Positions 9,001-19,231 of a stretch of DNA of 64,000 nt are shown here, piece after piece; within the stretch, counting starts at the first letter, position 1; every line of letters begins with the position of its first letter. The stretch is taken from the NCBI GenBank assembly GCA_039105265.1, contig JAPFFF010000001.1, positions 6,634,001-6,698,000 of the forward strand, written 5' to 3'. This DNA is from Tritrichomonas musculus. Its lineage: Eukaryota; Parabasalia; Tritrichomonadida; Tritrichomonadidae. The position numbers and the translations under genes were made by a program. Under the pieces are notes generated by a model, which worked only from the letters and a program-made list of their open reading frames with translations, did not search any database and had not been told where the DNA came from.

Positions 9001-12000
9001 ATGAATAATCAAAACTCTATTTTCTCTTATTCAAGTGATCAGCAAGAACAAATACCTCAAGAAAGACGTGATATGAATTCATCCCAGAGGTCATCAATTA
9101 TGACAAATCAAGATAATCAAGAGAAACAATACTCAACCAATCAAGAAGATTTTCAAGATCAATTTTATAATCTCAATGAACAATTATCTCGTGTTGCAAG
9201 CAAAAATGAAATGCTAATTCAAGAAATAATTGCCATTCGACAAAAAGAAGAAAAACATAGATACTTATTAAAAAAGGAGATGGATTTAAATAGCAAATTA
9301 AAAGAAGCAAATAAACATATTACAGATATTAACAGTCAACTACAAGAGGACATTAATATAGCACGCCAAGAAATAGAAGCATTAAAGCAAGATTTTCACA
9401 AAAGTGTTGAACTTTTTGATCACTCAAAAGCAGATATAAGAAATCTTCATGCTGTCATACAAAAAAAATCGAATCAAATAAGGGAGCTAACAGATTTAAT
9501 TGAAGAATCATGGAAATACACAAGTTTCAGCTATAATAATGATAATCTGAGTGATAGTGCTACGAATTTAAATCAATTGATAAATCAAGATCAAAGTATT
9601 CACAAAGAACTTGATAAAACAATAAAGCAGAAAGAACAACTGGAAGCTGAATTAGAAACAGCAAATAATGAAATTAACAACATTAAAATCCAACTTTTAT
9701 CAACACAAAACGAGTTAAAAAGGAAAGTTGAAGAAATTCAAAATTTACAAGAGGAATTGGCAAACTCAAAAAGCTCGAAAGAAGAAACTGTGAATGAACT
9801 CAACAATCAACTAATTTCTTTAAAAAATGAACTGGCAAAGCAAACCCAAGAAAACAAAGATATAATTCAAGGAATAGAAGATAAAAAAAATGAGCAATCA
9901 ACTATTAATCAGAGATATGATTCGTTACTTAATGAAATCAAACTTTTAAAGAATCAATTAAAGGATTCAAAAGAAAAGTATGATGAAATTAATAAAAATT
10001 TAACCAAAGAAAAAAATGATAACATCGATCTTAAAGCTCAATTGAATAAATTTGAAGAAAATATACAAAAAGTGAATAAGGAAAATGACTTACTAAAATT
10101 TCAACTATCTCAATCTGATGATAAACTTAAAGAAATTCAAGATAAATACAATAACGACAAAAAAGAGCTTCAATTTAAAATTAATGAATTAAATGAAAAG
10201 AGCAATTTAGGAACTGGCCAATTAAACCAATTTAAGAATGAGAATGTTGAGCTTCAATCAAAATTAGCTGATTCAAATGAAAAATTGAAACTTCTAGAAT
10301 CGAAATCGAATTCATCAATTGATTCTTTAAGAACTCAACTAAAGGATTCTAATGACAAATTAATTCAATCCAAACAACAAAATGCAGAATTAATCAATCA
10401 AATTAACGACACCAAAGAAAAGTTATCACAATCAAAACAACGAGATGCGCAATTAAACGATCAAATAAAAGAGATAAACGAAAAATTAACTCAAACAATT
10501 CAAGAAAATGATAAATTGACAAATCAACTCAAGAATTTGAATGAACATAATGGAAAATATGAAAATCAACTTAAAGAATCTAACCAACAAAAAGAACGCT
10601 TAAATAATCAGCTCAAAGAATTAAATGAAAGACTTAACAACCAGATCAAAGAATCGAGTGAAAGATTTTCTCAATCAACTCAATTAAATGAAAGAATAAA
10701 CAGTCAATTGAAAGAAATAAGTGACAAATTAACACAAGCAAATCAACAAAATGATCGATTAAATATTCAGCATAAAGAAGATAACGACAAAATAATGCAA
10801 TTAAGCCAAGAAAATGCCAGACTAAACGACCAACTCAAAGAATCAAATGAAAGATTTTCTAAATCAAACCAATTAAATGATAGGATTAATCAACAACTTA
10901 AAGAGAAAAATGAAAAATTGGCACAATCATATCAATTGAATGATAATTTGACAAATCAGCTTAAAGAAGCTAATGAACGCTTTTCTCAATCAAATTTACA
11001 AAATGAACAATTTAATAACCAGATAAAAGAAGCTAACCTACAAAATGATAAATTGAATAATCAGATTAAAGATTCTAAACAGCAGTTATTACAGCTAGTC
11101 AATAATAATGAACAATTATCCAATCAACTCAAGGAATCCAATCAACAAAAAGAGCAACTCAATAGCCAACTCAAAGAATTAACGAACCAAATTGATCAAT
11201 TAGGAAACCAACTCAAAGAAGCAAATCAACAAAATGAACAATTAAATAATCAGCTTAAGAATTCAAATCAACAAAATGAGCAACTAAGCAATCAGCTTAA
11301 AAATTCAAATCAACAAAATGAGCAATTAAACAACCAACTCAAATTAGCAAATCAGCAAAATGAACAACTAAGCAACCAACTCAAAGAAGCAAATCAACAA
11401 AAAGAACAACTAAACAATCAAGCTACAAATTCAAATCAGCAAAATGAACAACTTAATAACCAATTAAAAGCTGCAAATCAACAAAACGAACAACTAAATA
11501 ATCAATTAAAGGCTACAAATCAACAAAACGAGCAAATAAACAATCAATTAAAAGAAGCAAATCAACAAAAAGAGCAACTAAATAATCAAGTTAATAATTC
11601 AAATCAGCAAAACGAATTATTAAGTAATCAGCTAAAAGCTGCAAATCAACAAAATGAACAATTAAACAGCCTACTTAAGAATTCAAATCAGCAAAATGAG
11701 CAACTAAATAATCAATTAAAGGCTGCAAATCAACAAAATGAACAATTAAACAGCCAACTCAAATTAGCAAATCAGCAAAATGAACAACTAAGCAATCAAT
11801 TAAAGGCAGCAAATCAGCAAAATGAACAATTAAACAGTCAACTTAAAAACTCAAATCAACAAAATGAACAATTAAGCAACCAAATTAAAAATGCAAATCA
11901 ACAAAACGAACAATTAAATAATCAACTCAGAAATTCCAATCAACAAAATGAACAATTAAACACTCAACTTAAACACTCAAATCAACAAAATGAACAACTA

Positions 12001-12621
12001 AATAATCAACTGAAATCAGCTAATCAACAAAATGAACAACTAAATAATCAACTGAAATCAGCTAATCAACAAAATGAACAATTAAACACTCAACTTAAAA
12101 ATTCAAATCAGCAAAATGAACAACTAAGCAACCAACTCAAAAATGAAAATCAACAAAAAGAGCAACTTAATAATCAATTAAAATCAGCCAATCAACAAAA
12201 TGAACAATTAAACAGCCAACTCAGAAATTCAAATCAACAAAACGAACAATTAAACAATCAACTCAAGTCAGCAAATGAAAGGTTTTCACAATCAAATCAA
12301 CTGAATGATCGAATAAACAAGCAACTCAAAGATACAAACGAAAAATTATCGCAATCCAACCAGAAAAATCAAAGTTTGACTAGCCAACTCCAAGAAAAAA
12401 GTGAAAAAATAATTCAAAATATGAGTGAAATTGCATCTCTTAAAAACCAATTAGAACAAGCCAATAAGGAAATCAATGATCTATATACTGAATATGATGC
12501 ATCTCTTTCTAAAATAGAAGAGATACGAAGAGAAGCCCAAACTAATTTTGATTGCCTTGGCTCAGACATTTCTGAAGTAACCCAAAATCTAAATTTAATT
12601 AATTCTCCAGAGAATAGTTAA
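9001..12621 (+). CDS. Q/N-rich coiled-coil protein with 14-residue tandem repeats
   Basis: This 1,206-residue protein is almost entirely predicted coiled coil after a polar N-terminus of about 45 residues. Residues about 50-740 are ordinary heptad sequence (K, E, N, Q, L). Residues about 741-1090 are about 25 copies of a 14-residue unit, consensus NQQNEQLNNQLKxx, in which only two leucines occupy core positions and the alternate heptad is polar. The last about 115 residues return to normal heptads and end with a short non-coiled tail (SDISEVTQNLNLINSPENS). There is no GRIP, kinesin or other head domain. Such proteins are often cytoskeletal or membrane tethers, but nothing here identifies which. 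An ATG right after a long T-run and leader is the clear start. Confidence 0.92.
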   Translation: MNNQNSIFSYSSDQQEQIPQERRDMNSSQRSSIMTNQDNQEKQYSTNQEDFQDQFYNLNEQLSRVASKNEMLIQEIIAIRQKEEKHRYLLKKEMDLNSKLKEANKHITDINSQLQEDINIARQEIEALKQDFHKSVELFDHSKADIRNLHAVIQKKSNQIRELTDLIEESWKYTSFSYNNDNLSDSATNLNQLINQDQSIHKELDKTIKQKEQLEAELETANNEINNIKIQLLSTQNELKRKVEEIQNLQEELANSKSSKEETVNELNNQLISLKNELAKQTQENKDIIQGIEDKKNEQSTINQRYDSLLNEIKLLKNQLKDSKEKYDEINKNLTKEKNDNIDLKAQLNKFEENIQKVNKENDLLKFQLSQSDDKLKEIQDKYNNDKKELQFKINELNEKSNLGTGQLNQFKNENVELQSKLADSNEKLKLLESKSNSSIDSLRTQLKDSNDKLIQSKQQNAELINQINDTKEKLSQSKQRDAQLNDQIKEINEKLTQTIQENDKLTNQLKNLNEHNGKYENQLKESNQQKERLNNQLKELNERLNNQIKESSERFSQSTQLNERINSQLKEISDKLTQANQQNDRLNIQHKEDNDKIMQLSQENARLNDQLKESNERFSKSNQLNDRINQQLKEKNEKLAQSYQLNDNLTNQLKEANERFSQSNLQNEQFNNQIKEANLQNDKLNNQIKDSKQQLLQLVNNNEQLSNQLKESNQQKEQLNSQLKELTNQIDQLGNQLKEANQQNEQLNNQLKNSNQQNEQLSNQLKNSNQQNEQLNNQLKLANQQNEQLSNQLKEANQQKEQLNNQATNSNQQNEQLNNQLKAANQQNEQLNNQLKATNQQNEQINNQLKEANQQKEQLNNQVNNSNQQNELLSNQLKAANQQNEQLNSLLKNSNQQNEQLNNQLKAANQQNEQLNSQLKLANQQNEQLSNQLKAANQQNEQLNSQLKNSNQQNEQLSNQIKNANQQNEQLNNQLRNSNQQNEQLNTQLKHSNQQNEQLNNQLKSANQQNEQLNNQLKSANQQNEQLNTQLKNSNQQNEQLSNQLKNENQQKEQLNNQLKSANQQNEQLNSQLRNSNQQNEQLNNQLKSANERFSQSNQLNDRINKQLKDTNEKLSQSNQKNQSLTSQLQEKSEKIIQNMSEIASLKNQLEQANKEINDLYTEYDASLSKIEEIRREAQTNFDCLGSDISEVTQNLNLINSPENS
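11221..12270 (+). repeat. about 25 tandem copies of a 42-bp coding repeat
   Basis: The repeat encodes the 14-residue unit of the surrounding coiled-coil gene. The most conserved part is AATCAACAAAATGAACAA; the four last bases of the unit vary (AAT, GCA, TCA codons). Copies differ by scattered synonymous changes, so the array is not freshly amplified. Confidence 0.9.
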
Positions 12622-12889
12622 AATAATAGATTCTTAATATTACTCTAATGATGACAACATTACAAAATCAATCTTTTTTTTTTGATGTTTCTACAACAAT
12701 CTGGTTATATATCATTCATGTTAATGATATATAAACAACCATTTTATTTTTCATGTTTTATTTATATGTATAGTTTATATAAACTGCAATATTATTTAGA
12801 TGTTTTTTTTTTTTTATATCACATATCAAAATCTTCTTCTGAATAAAATTTTATCAAATCACATGTCCTATTTGGTAATTATTCTCTAA

Positions 12890-14638
12890 ATGAAAATTTT
12901 CATTCGCGGTGGTGTTTGGACTAATGTCGAAGATCAAGTTTTGTTGGCTGCTTATATGAAATATGGTGGAAATCAATGGCTTCGTATTGCTTCACTTTTA
13001 CCAAGAAAAACTGCATCACAAGTGAAAGCACGTTGGGAAGAATATCTTGATCCTACATTACGTAAAACACCTTGGACTCAGCATGAAGACGAAAAACTTC
13101 TTCATCTTGCGCGTCTTATGCCTATGCAATGGAGAACAATCTCACAATATTTTGGCCGAAGTGCATATCAATGCGTTGAAAGATATCGAGAACTTGTTGA
13201 CAAAGCTTCAGCGACACCTCACTATGATGATAATGACGCTGCCGTTATCCACGAAATGATGCCAAACTTCGAAACTTTAAATGCTGTACCTGATCCGGTT
13301 GAACTTGACCAAGATGAAAAAGAAATGCTTGCTGAAGCACGTGCTAGACTTGCAAACACTCAAGGTAAGAAAGCTCGCCGAAAGGCTAGAGAAAGACAAT
13401 TAGACGTCATGAGGAAAATTGTTAAATTACGAAAAAAGCGTGAACTTGTTGCAGCAGGCATTATTCTTGAAGAAAAAAATATGTGGGAAGATAAAGAATT
13501 TGAGGTAGATGTTCTAACCACCCACGAAGCTAAAAAAGTTAAATTTGATACTACAATTGATGATGAAATTGCTAAACAAGAGAGAATACGTAGAATTAAA
13601 AAGAAAGTTGAAGAAAGGAAAAAAGCAAAAGAAATTAAATCAAATCAGAAAGTTGAAAAGCCAGATTTGATAAAAGATCTTGGACATCTAAAGGAAGAAT
13701 TAATTAAAGAAGAAGCTAAACTTGATCAACCTTATGATAGTAAGCATACAGATTTAATGCTTCCTGAACCTCAGATTGACGACTCTGAATTAAGAAGTAT
13801 TGAAATCCTTAGACACAGTAACACAGACTTTTTTGAACAGCCTCGAAGCTTATCTCTCTTAAGGTATACTCAAGCTGTTGAAGAATCGTGGAACACAGAA
13901 CAAGAAATTGAAGAAGAACCATACAAAACTAAGGCAGTAATAAATGATCTTCCAAGACCATTTCCAGTGTCAACAATGCCTTTGTATTTAAATGATTACA
14001 CCAATAAGCAAACCATCTCTTTTGAAGATATTGCTGAGGAGTTGGTTGTTGAAGAAACAATTAGGCTTGCCTATCACGATGCCTACAATTATAAACCATC
14101 AAAAATCAAATCAAATCCAAAACAATTATTATATCCAGCTGATGAAAAAACCGAAAAACATTATTCTCATTTAGAAGATATTCAACCAATTGATCTTCTT
14201 AAGGCACAAAAACTAATTAATGATGAAATTGCCGGAACAGTTCCTGATTATGATTCTTTTATCCAATGCTGGGATGAAATGCACCAAGATAATAATGAAT
14301 CATTAGAACTCTTGGATTTAGATTTAATGATAGAGAAAGAAGAGAAAAAAGTTATTAAACTACGTAACTTATACATGGAAAGAACAAAAAATTCGGATAC
14401 CTCATGCCATAATTTATTAACCAAACTTAATAATGAGATTCTTGATCTTTATAAACTTGCTCGTGAAAAGGAAATGTATAAAGAAATCAGAGATGCTGAA
14501 TTCACAATGATACAAGTTCGTATTGAAACTTTAACCGAAAAAATCAAGAAACTTGAAGAAGAGCAGATAGCTGTTGATATAGAATATAAGAGGGTCATTC
14601 AAGAAAAGAAGGAAGCATCTCGAAAAGCTAAAAAATAA
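12890..14638 (+). CDS. CDC5: CDC5-type Myb protein (spliceosome NTC/Prp19 complex)
   Basis: This 582-residue protein closely follows CDC5L/Cef1. Two Myb repeats open the protein: R1 has W10, W30 and W49 ([20 protein letters not shown]) and R2 has W62 and W81 ([26 protein letters not shown]) with Y99 at the third position. A conserved basic segment follows (about 150-190, [17 protein letters not shown]). A long middle region carries CDC5 blocks such as DLPRPFPVS, and the C-terminus is coiled coil. In the family this protein is a core part of the Prp19-associated complex needed to activate the spliceosome. It is shorter than the human protein (about 800). An in-frame TAA directly precedes the ATG, and TCACA at 12859-12863 is a possible initiator. 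The presence of CDC5 implies the organism splices at least some genes. Confidence 0.95.
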   Translation: MKIFIRGGVWTNVEDQVLLAAYMKYGGNQWLRIASLLPRKTASQVKARWEEYLDPTLRKTPWTQHEDEKLLHLARLMPMQWRTISQYFGRSAYQCVERYRELVDKASATPHYDDNDAAVIHEMMPNFETLNAVPDPVELDQDEKEMLAEARARLANTQGKKARRKARERQLDVMRKIVKLRKKRELVAAGIILEEKNMWEDKEFEVDVLTTHEAKKVKFDTTIDDEIAKQERIRRIKKKVEERKKAKEIKSNQKVEKPDLIKDLGHLKEELIKEEAKLDQPYDSKHTDLMLPEPQIDDSELRSIEILRHSNTDFFEQPRSLSLLRYTQAVEESWNTEQEIEEEPYKTKAVINDLPRPFPVSTMPLYLNDYTNKQTISFEDIAEELVVEETIRLAYHDAYNYKPSKIKSNPKQLLYPADEKTEKHYSHLEDIQPIDLLKAQKLINDEIAGTVPDYDSFIQCWDEMHQDNNESLELLDLDLMIEKEEKKVIKLRNLYMERTKNSDTSCHNLLTKLNNEILDLYKLAREKEMYKEIRDAEFTMIQVRIETLTEKIKKLEEEQIAVDIEYKRVIQEKKEASRKAKK

Positions 14639-14784
14639 ATATATTTTTAATTGCATAAGTAAATTAATAATTTTATTCAGTATTTCGAACTTTATATTAC
14701 ACAAACAACATAATGTTTATTTTTAATCAAATAAATAAATAACGTATTGGAGAAAAAAAATAATGTATATAGCTATTAAATAAT

Positions 14785-16419
14785 TTACATAGTAGATGAT
14801 GAATTAGCATCGATATCAGAGAAATCAGATTCAAAATCATTTTGTCTCCTATTAAAATCTTCAACTTTATTATTATTACCAATGGCTGTGTAATAAGAAA
14901 TTAATTTCGAAAATGCATCTCTGACTTCTTTGATCCTATCTTGCTGCATAATTACTCGAGGAGGAGGAGGATTACCAGGCTTAGCCAAATCAATGAATTT
15001 TTCAAAGAAAAATGCAGCCATTTCATTTTCTGCTCTGCTTAAATAGTTGACACCAAGTTTATAGTAAACAATGATGTCGCAGTTTTTCAATTTTGCAGCT
15101 TTTCGAAAACAAATCAAAGAATTGTCTAATTCTGAAAGTTTTTCATAACAGTTTCCAAGTGTTGTCCACATTCGCCAATCATTGGGATTAACAAGAACTG
15201 CTTTCCTGTAATGAAAAACAGCATGAAATTGCATTTTTGTCAGTTCATAAACACGTCCAATTCCATAAATTGCTCGAAAATCATGCTGATTCACTTCATA
15301 AGCTTTTGAATAAGCGGATAAGGCAGCAGTTATATTATCCAGTTCAACAAATTCATGCCCAATTAATGTCCATGCAAAATAAAATGATGAATCTTGACGC
15401 AAAGCCATAGCAAGGTTTGATATGGCTTCATCATGATGTCCATTTATTGCATAAAAATTACCAGAAACTGCTAATGTTTCTGGTCTAAATTTGTTTATTT
15501 GAGAAAGAGATTGTGAAAGCTCTGAAAGTGCAGCTATATCTTGCTTAACATATAATATGTTGGAGTATAATTCGAGCGTTTCTAAATGGAGTGGATCAAT
15601 TTTCCTAAGTTCTTCAAAAAGAGGTTGTGAACAATCAAAATCATTTCTGTGATAATGAACTCGGGCTTCAAGAGCTATAACTGAAGAATTACGTGGAACT
15701 TTAAGTTCCGATTTAAGTACATCTTCCAACAAGTGAAGAGAAACCTCATCTGCCTTTTGAATTTCAGCAAAAAGTTCGATTTTGAAAAAAACTGTCATCC
15801 AATGATTTTTGATTTCTTCATTAAATGATTCTATTGCTTTTAAAATAAAGTCAGTATCAAATCTTAACAAAATACTCAATAACAAATTGAATGCTGACTT
15901 ATTTAATGGAAATCCATTAATTGAATTAATTAAAATAGGGATAGCATCTTTATATCTTCCACCTTTTGCCAAAACAGAAGCATAAATATATAAATTTAGC
16001 GAATCTAATTGATTGTTTTCAAAAAGAGGAGTCATTTCTTGTATTAAAGTGGAATATGAATCATAATTAGAATTTCCGGAAACAGGAAGAGATCCAAGAA
16101 ATGTAGCATTATCTGGAACTTTTTGATCAATTTCACGTTGCATATCTAATAATTTTGATAAAAATTTTAACCCAATTGAACATTGATCGTTTATATCACA
16201 ATCTTTTAAGGTGAAAGCAACTTTTTGAAATTGACCTAAAGAAAAAAGTTCTTGCGAAATCATGAATATTGGATTGCGCGGTTTCATTTTGATTGTTTTT
16301 TTTGAAATATCTGTCGAAGGATCAGTAATTAAAAATTGAATAATCCATGAAGCTGATTGCAATAAACAACGCTCTGAAAGTTGAGAATATGCAGGAATAA
16401 TTTCACTCGTATTAAACAT
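14785..16419 (-). CDS. CDC23: anaphase-promoting complex subunit CDC23 (APC8)
   Basis: This 544-residue TPR protein lines up with CDC23/APC8 over nearly its full length. The N-terminal block (SERCLLQSASWIIQFL) matches the family's opening helices. The central TPR run, about 250-460, has the signature series RPETLAVSGNFYAINGHHDEA, AWTLIGHEFVELDNITAA, YGIGRVYELTKMQFHAVFHYRKA and NDWRMWTTLGNCYEKL, which is diagnostic for APC8 rather than CDC27 or CDC16. APC8 is a dimeric scaffold TPR subunit of the mitotic ubiquitin ligase and helps position the coactivator. The C-terminal tail is short and Ser/Asp-rich, possibly regulated by phosphorylation as in other species. It is convergent with CDC5 (147 bp between stop codons). 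The start is the first ATG with stops upstream. Confidence 0.93.
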   Translation of the reverse strand: MFNTSEIIPAYSQLSERCLLQSASWIIQFLITDPSTDISKKTIKMKPRNPIFMISQELFSLGQFQKVAFTLKDCDINDQCSIGLKFLSKLLDMQREIDQKVPDNATFLGSLPVSGNSNYDSYSTLIQEMTPLFENNQLDSLNLYIYASVLAKGGRYKDAIPILINSINGFPLNKSAFNLLLSILLRFDTDFILKAIESFNEEIKNHWMTVFFKIELFAEIQKADEVSLHLLEDVLKSELKVPRNSSVIALEARVHYHRNDFDCSQPLFEELRKIDPLHLETLELYSNILYVKQDIAALSELSQSLSQINKFRPETLAVSGNFYAINGHHDEAISNLAMALRQDSSFYFAWTLIGHEFVELDNITAALSAYSKAYEVNQHDFRAIYGIGRVYELTKMQFHAVFHYRKAVLVNPNDWRMWTTLGNCYEKLSELDNSLICFRKAAKLKNCDIIVYYKLGVNYLSRAENEMAAFFFEKFIDLAKPGNPPPPRVIMQQDRIKEVRDAFSKLISYYTAIGNNNKVEDFNRRQNDFESDFSDIDANSSSTM

Positions 16420-16570
16420 TTATTAACCAATTTTTTTTAAACGGCCATTTATTGAAAGAATACCATAAAGCATTGAAAAGTTTTGAAATTTCTATTATCA
16501 ACTTTTTCAACAAATAAATAGTCCATTTTTTAGACATCCAAATTTTATTTTTTAATATATATTTACTTCA

Positions 16571-18700
16571 ATGAGCAATAAAAATTCTGATACCAATAAC
16601 GATAATACTCACAATATTCCCCAATACTTCGAAGGGAATGATGATATTAGGAGAACTCATTATAAATTCCGTGATTATGATGATTTTAACAACAAAAACT
16701 CGATTCGCACCTATATATCTTCAATCGTTGAAAAAAATCATAATTTTTCACTCAGCTCACAGGGACCTGAAGAAATCTTGAAAATATATAATTGTTACGT
16801 TTCAAATGAAGATTTCTCATTTGATGATGACTTCGATACCATTAATAATTTCCAATGCACAATATCACCTACTGTCAATGATAAAAACAATTCTGAAAAC
16901 GATGATAACAATTCTGAAAATACAGAACTTCAATCTGAAGATAATTATCCACTCAAAATGCAATCAAACAACATTAACATTCTTAATGATATTAAAACTG
17001 AAAATCATGCTGATGCACGTGAATTTCTTTTTTCATTTTTTGAAATACTAAGCTCCCCTTTTTTATCAACAAAAGCATTTTCTTTAATGATGATTAATGG
17101 TACGGGAACCAAAGAAGCAACAATCCAAATTAACCAGAATAACAGTGAAGAATACGAAGAAACTAATAATTCAAATCAAGATAAAATTTTACGTCAAATA
17201 AATGCAAACAATTACTTGGACTCAATACTACTTGATAAATTTTTGTCAAATGTTGGGTCATTAGAGGTTTTTCTTGATCATTATTGCACTCTTATCAGCC
17301 CTTTCGAAGCTGGAACATGCGAAACAAACAAAGACTTAATTGAATCTAGGATTCTCCAGATCAAGGGACTTACAACAATTATTACTTGCTATCCTTCATT
17401 AATTTCTCGAATGAGCAAAATAATTAAAAAGTTCAGTCCATCTCTGTTTTCTCTTTTGAAACAATCTGATTTATCTACGGCAATTGAAGCATTTCGATGC
17501 ATTGTTTCTATTTTCAACTGTAAGAAAAATGTTATTAAAAAGAAAACTAGACGAAAATGGTTACCAAAGTTGATTAATTCTAGTACACCAGAATCACCTC
17601 TATTTCCTTTAATAATAAATTTTGTTACAAATCAAAAAATGATAAAATTTGAGCTTTCAACTGTTGCAGAGAAAATTATTGAAAAATCAACTTTCGCTGG
17701 TAATAGAAAAAAAAATCTAACTGAACAAGAAAACGTTAAAGAAGTTGATGATTATGCAAGCTGTAGCGAACTAACTCCGTATGATGATTCTTTCTCAGGA
17801 ATTTGTAATCTCGAAGTTCTCACTATGCTTGAATCAATCTTAATTGAAGTTTCTCGCAGAAATAAAAGATCTAAAAAAACACTCATTTCAATACCAGAAC
17901 AATCAAGCAATAGTGAAATGGATTTAATTGAACGGGATAATATAACTAAGGCTTCATTAAATCTAATACAAAGTTCAGATCAACAAAATGCAGTTGATAC
18001 AGAAAACGATCAAAATGTTGCTTCCATAGATTTCCCATCTAACGATTTTCAACAGACAATTACTTTTCTTTTCAATGTTGCAATCGAAGATTCTATTTTT
18101 GGGAGAGCAGCTATTGAAATCATTAGAAACATTCTAATTTCTTTTACACAGCAATCTACTAAAAAAAATAACTTTAATGATGATAATGACAGCGATGATT
18201 TTAATACAAGTTCTAGTTATAATCCAAAAGATCGTTCTGATATTCTTATCTGGTCAGTGTTTATGATAAGGAAAAGCATTGTTATGTTTGCAATTGCAGA
18301 GAGGTTCGATAATTTTACACAATTTGAAAGAAGGTGTAGATGCATTGAAAATCTTTGCACTAGAATTTGCGAGACTAATGAAAATGGAGCTTGCATTTCT
18401 CCATATGTAATTACTTCAATAAAGAATATTGTGAGATCGGCTTTACTTAGTAAAAAGAGACAATTAACTAGAAAGAAAGAAAAAGTATATGATGATAAAG
18501 AAATTCATCCAGCATCGATTGCTCACCTTGCTAGTTTGCTTGATATCGATGCTAATAATATTGATGAAAATGATATTGATGAGAAGGCTAAATCCTTCTT
18601 AAGCTCTATCACATCTGAACTAATCGAATCTGAAGAGCTCACACAGTTTGTCCACTTTCCATTTGATGAAGGAATCGATGATTCTTTGATGGAATTTTAA
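16571..18700 (+). CDS. unrecognised protein, probably helical in its centre
   Basis: This 709-residue protein is not one I can place. The first about 150 residues are acidic and N/D/E-rich. Residues about 150-370 and 400-440 contain hydrophobic amphipathic helices (EFLFSFFEILSSPFLSTKAF, SLFSLLKQSDLSTAIEAF, PLFPLIINFVTNQKMIKF) that resemble armadillo/HEAT-like repeats seen in many trichomonad proteins. A further helical block lies near residues 490-640, with a Cys-rich stretch (RRCRCIENLCTRICETNENGAC). The C-terminus is acidic and ends SLMEF. It is divergent from CDC23, with 151 bp between the starts. No catalytic motif is visible. An adaptor or scaffold role is possible, but this is a guess. 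Confidence 0.85.
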   Translation: MSNKNSDTNNDNTHNIPQYFEGNDDIRRTHYKFRDYDDFNNKNSIRTYISSIVEKNHNFSLSSQGPEEILKIYNCYVSNEDFSFDDDFDTINNFQCTISPTVNDKNNSENDDNNSENTELQSEDNYPLKMQSNNINILNDIKTENHADAREFLFSFFEILSSPFLSTKAFSLMMINGTGTKEATIQINQNNSEEYEETNNSNQDKILRQINANNYLDSILLDKFLSNVGSLEVFLDHYCTLISPFEAGTCETNKDLIESRILQIKGLTTIITCYPSLISRMSKIIKKFSPSLFSLLKQSDLSTAIEAFRCIVSIFNCKKNVIKKKTRRKWLPKLINSSTPESPLFPLIINFVTNQKMIKFELSTVAEKIIEKSTFAGNRKKNLTEQENVKEVDDYASCSELTPYDDSFSGICNLEVLTMLESILIEVSRRNKRSKKTLISIPEQSSNSEMDLIERDNITKASLNLIQSSDQQNAVDTENDQNVASIDFPSNDFQQTITFLFNVAIEDSIFGRAAIEIIRNILISFTQQSTKKNNFNDDNDSDDFNTSSSYNPKDRSDILIWSVFMIRKSIVMFAIAERFDNFTQFERRCRCIENLCTRICETNENGACISPYVITSIKNIVRSALLSKKRQLTRKKEKVYDDKEIHPASIAHLASLLDIDANNIDENDIDEKAKSFLSSITSELIESEELTQFVHFPFDEGIDDSLMEF

Positions 18701-18879
18701 AATAATTAGTTATTTTAATTTATATTACTCATATATAAATATTAATAAAATCTGTCTATAGAAATAAATAAAAAACAGTTATTTCAATACTTTTTTTTTT
18801 TTTTTTTTTTTGCATCCTATCTTAAAATGTATTAGAATGATAAAATAAATATATTTATTTTATATATTATAACGCAAGA

Positions 18880-18952
18880 TGTGATGTAGAACAATAAGGT
18901 AGTTCATGAGAGTCATTATCTCACGGTTGGTGGTTCGACTCCACCCATCACA
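18880..18952 (+). tRNA. probable tRNA-Met (anticodon CAT), atypical
   Basis: The 73-nt sequence folds as a full cloverleaf: acceptor TGTGATG with CATCACA (7/7), U8-A9, D stem GAAC/GTTC with GG in the loop, anticodon stem TGAGA/TCTCA (5/5), loop GTCATTA, variable loop CGGTT, T stem GGTGG/CCACC, T loop TTCGACT. The internal B box GGTTCGACTCC is perfect and the A-box region is acceptable. The anticodon reads CAT. Oddities: U at position 37 and G at 32, a U1:A72 first pair, and a C discriminator. It could be a diverged elongator Met tRNA or a decaying copy; the initiator hallmark A1:U72 is absent. Confidence 0.8.
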
Positions 18953-18953
18953 C

Positions 18954-18959
18954 TTTTTT
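18954..18959 (+). terminator. T6 Pol III terminator of the tRNA gene
   Basis: A run of six T starts two bases after the acceptor stem, as expected for RNA polymerase III termination. Confidence 0.7.
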
Positions 18960-19231
18960 GATTTTTTTTTTTTACTGAAATTTACTGAATAACTCAATTT
19001 ATGAATGATGTTAAAACCTACTTCTTTTATACAAATGTGTGGCAAATACAGAAAAAAAAATTGGTCGTATATTCATCGACAGATAAAAATTATATTATTT
19101 TTCTTATCATGATAATGAATATTTGAGACATACAAACTTTAAGTTCTTTTATACAATTATAATTTTGCTATAAAAATAATAAAAAAATAAAAGATTATTT
19201 TTTTTAATACAAATATTATTTTTGGATATAT

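Larger units (their letters stand above)
18701..19231. other. intergenic region containing the tRNA gene
   Basis: This stretch lies between two convergent protein genes. Apart from the tRNA at 18880-18952 it holds only poly-T runs (notably about 18791-18811) and AT-rich sequence. A 61-codon minus-strand frame at 18860-19045 overlaps the tRNA and is rejected. Confidence 0.6.

Noticed and set aside
12863-12889. Eight-codon upstream ORF before CDC5
   Set aside because: It is in frame and ends in TAA just before the CDC5 ATG; with the proposed initiator at 12859-12863 the leader would barely include it, so a regulatory uORF is not supported.
18860-19045. 61-codon minus-strand ORF
   Set aside because: It runs through the tRNA gene and its terminator.
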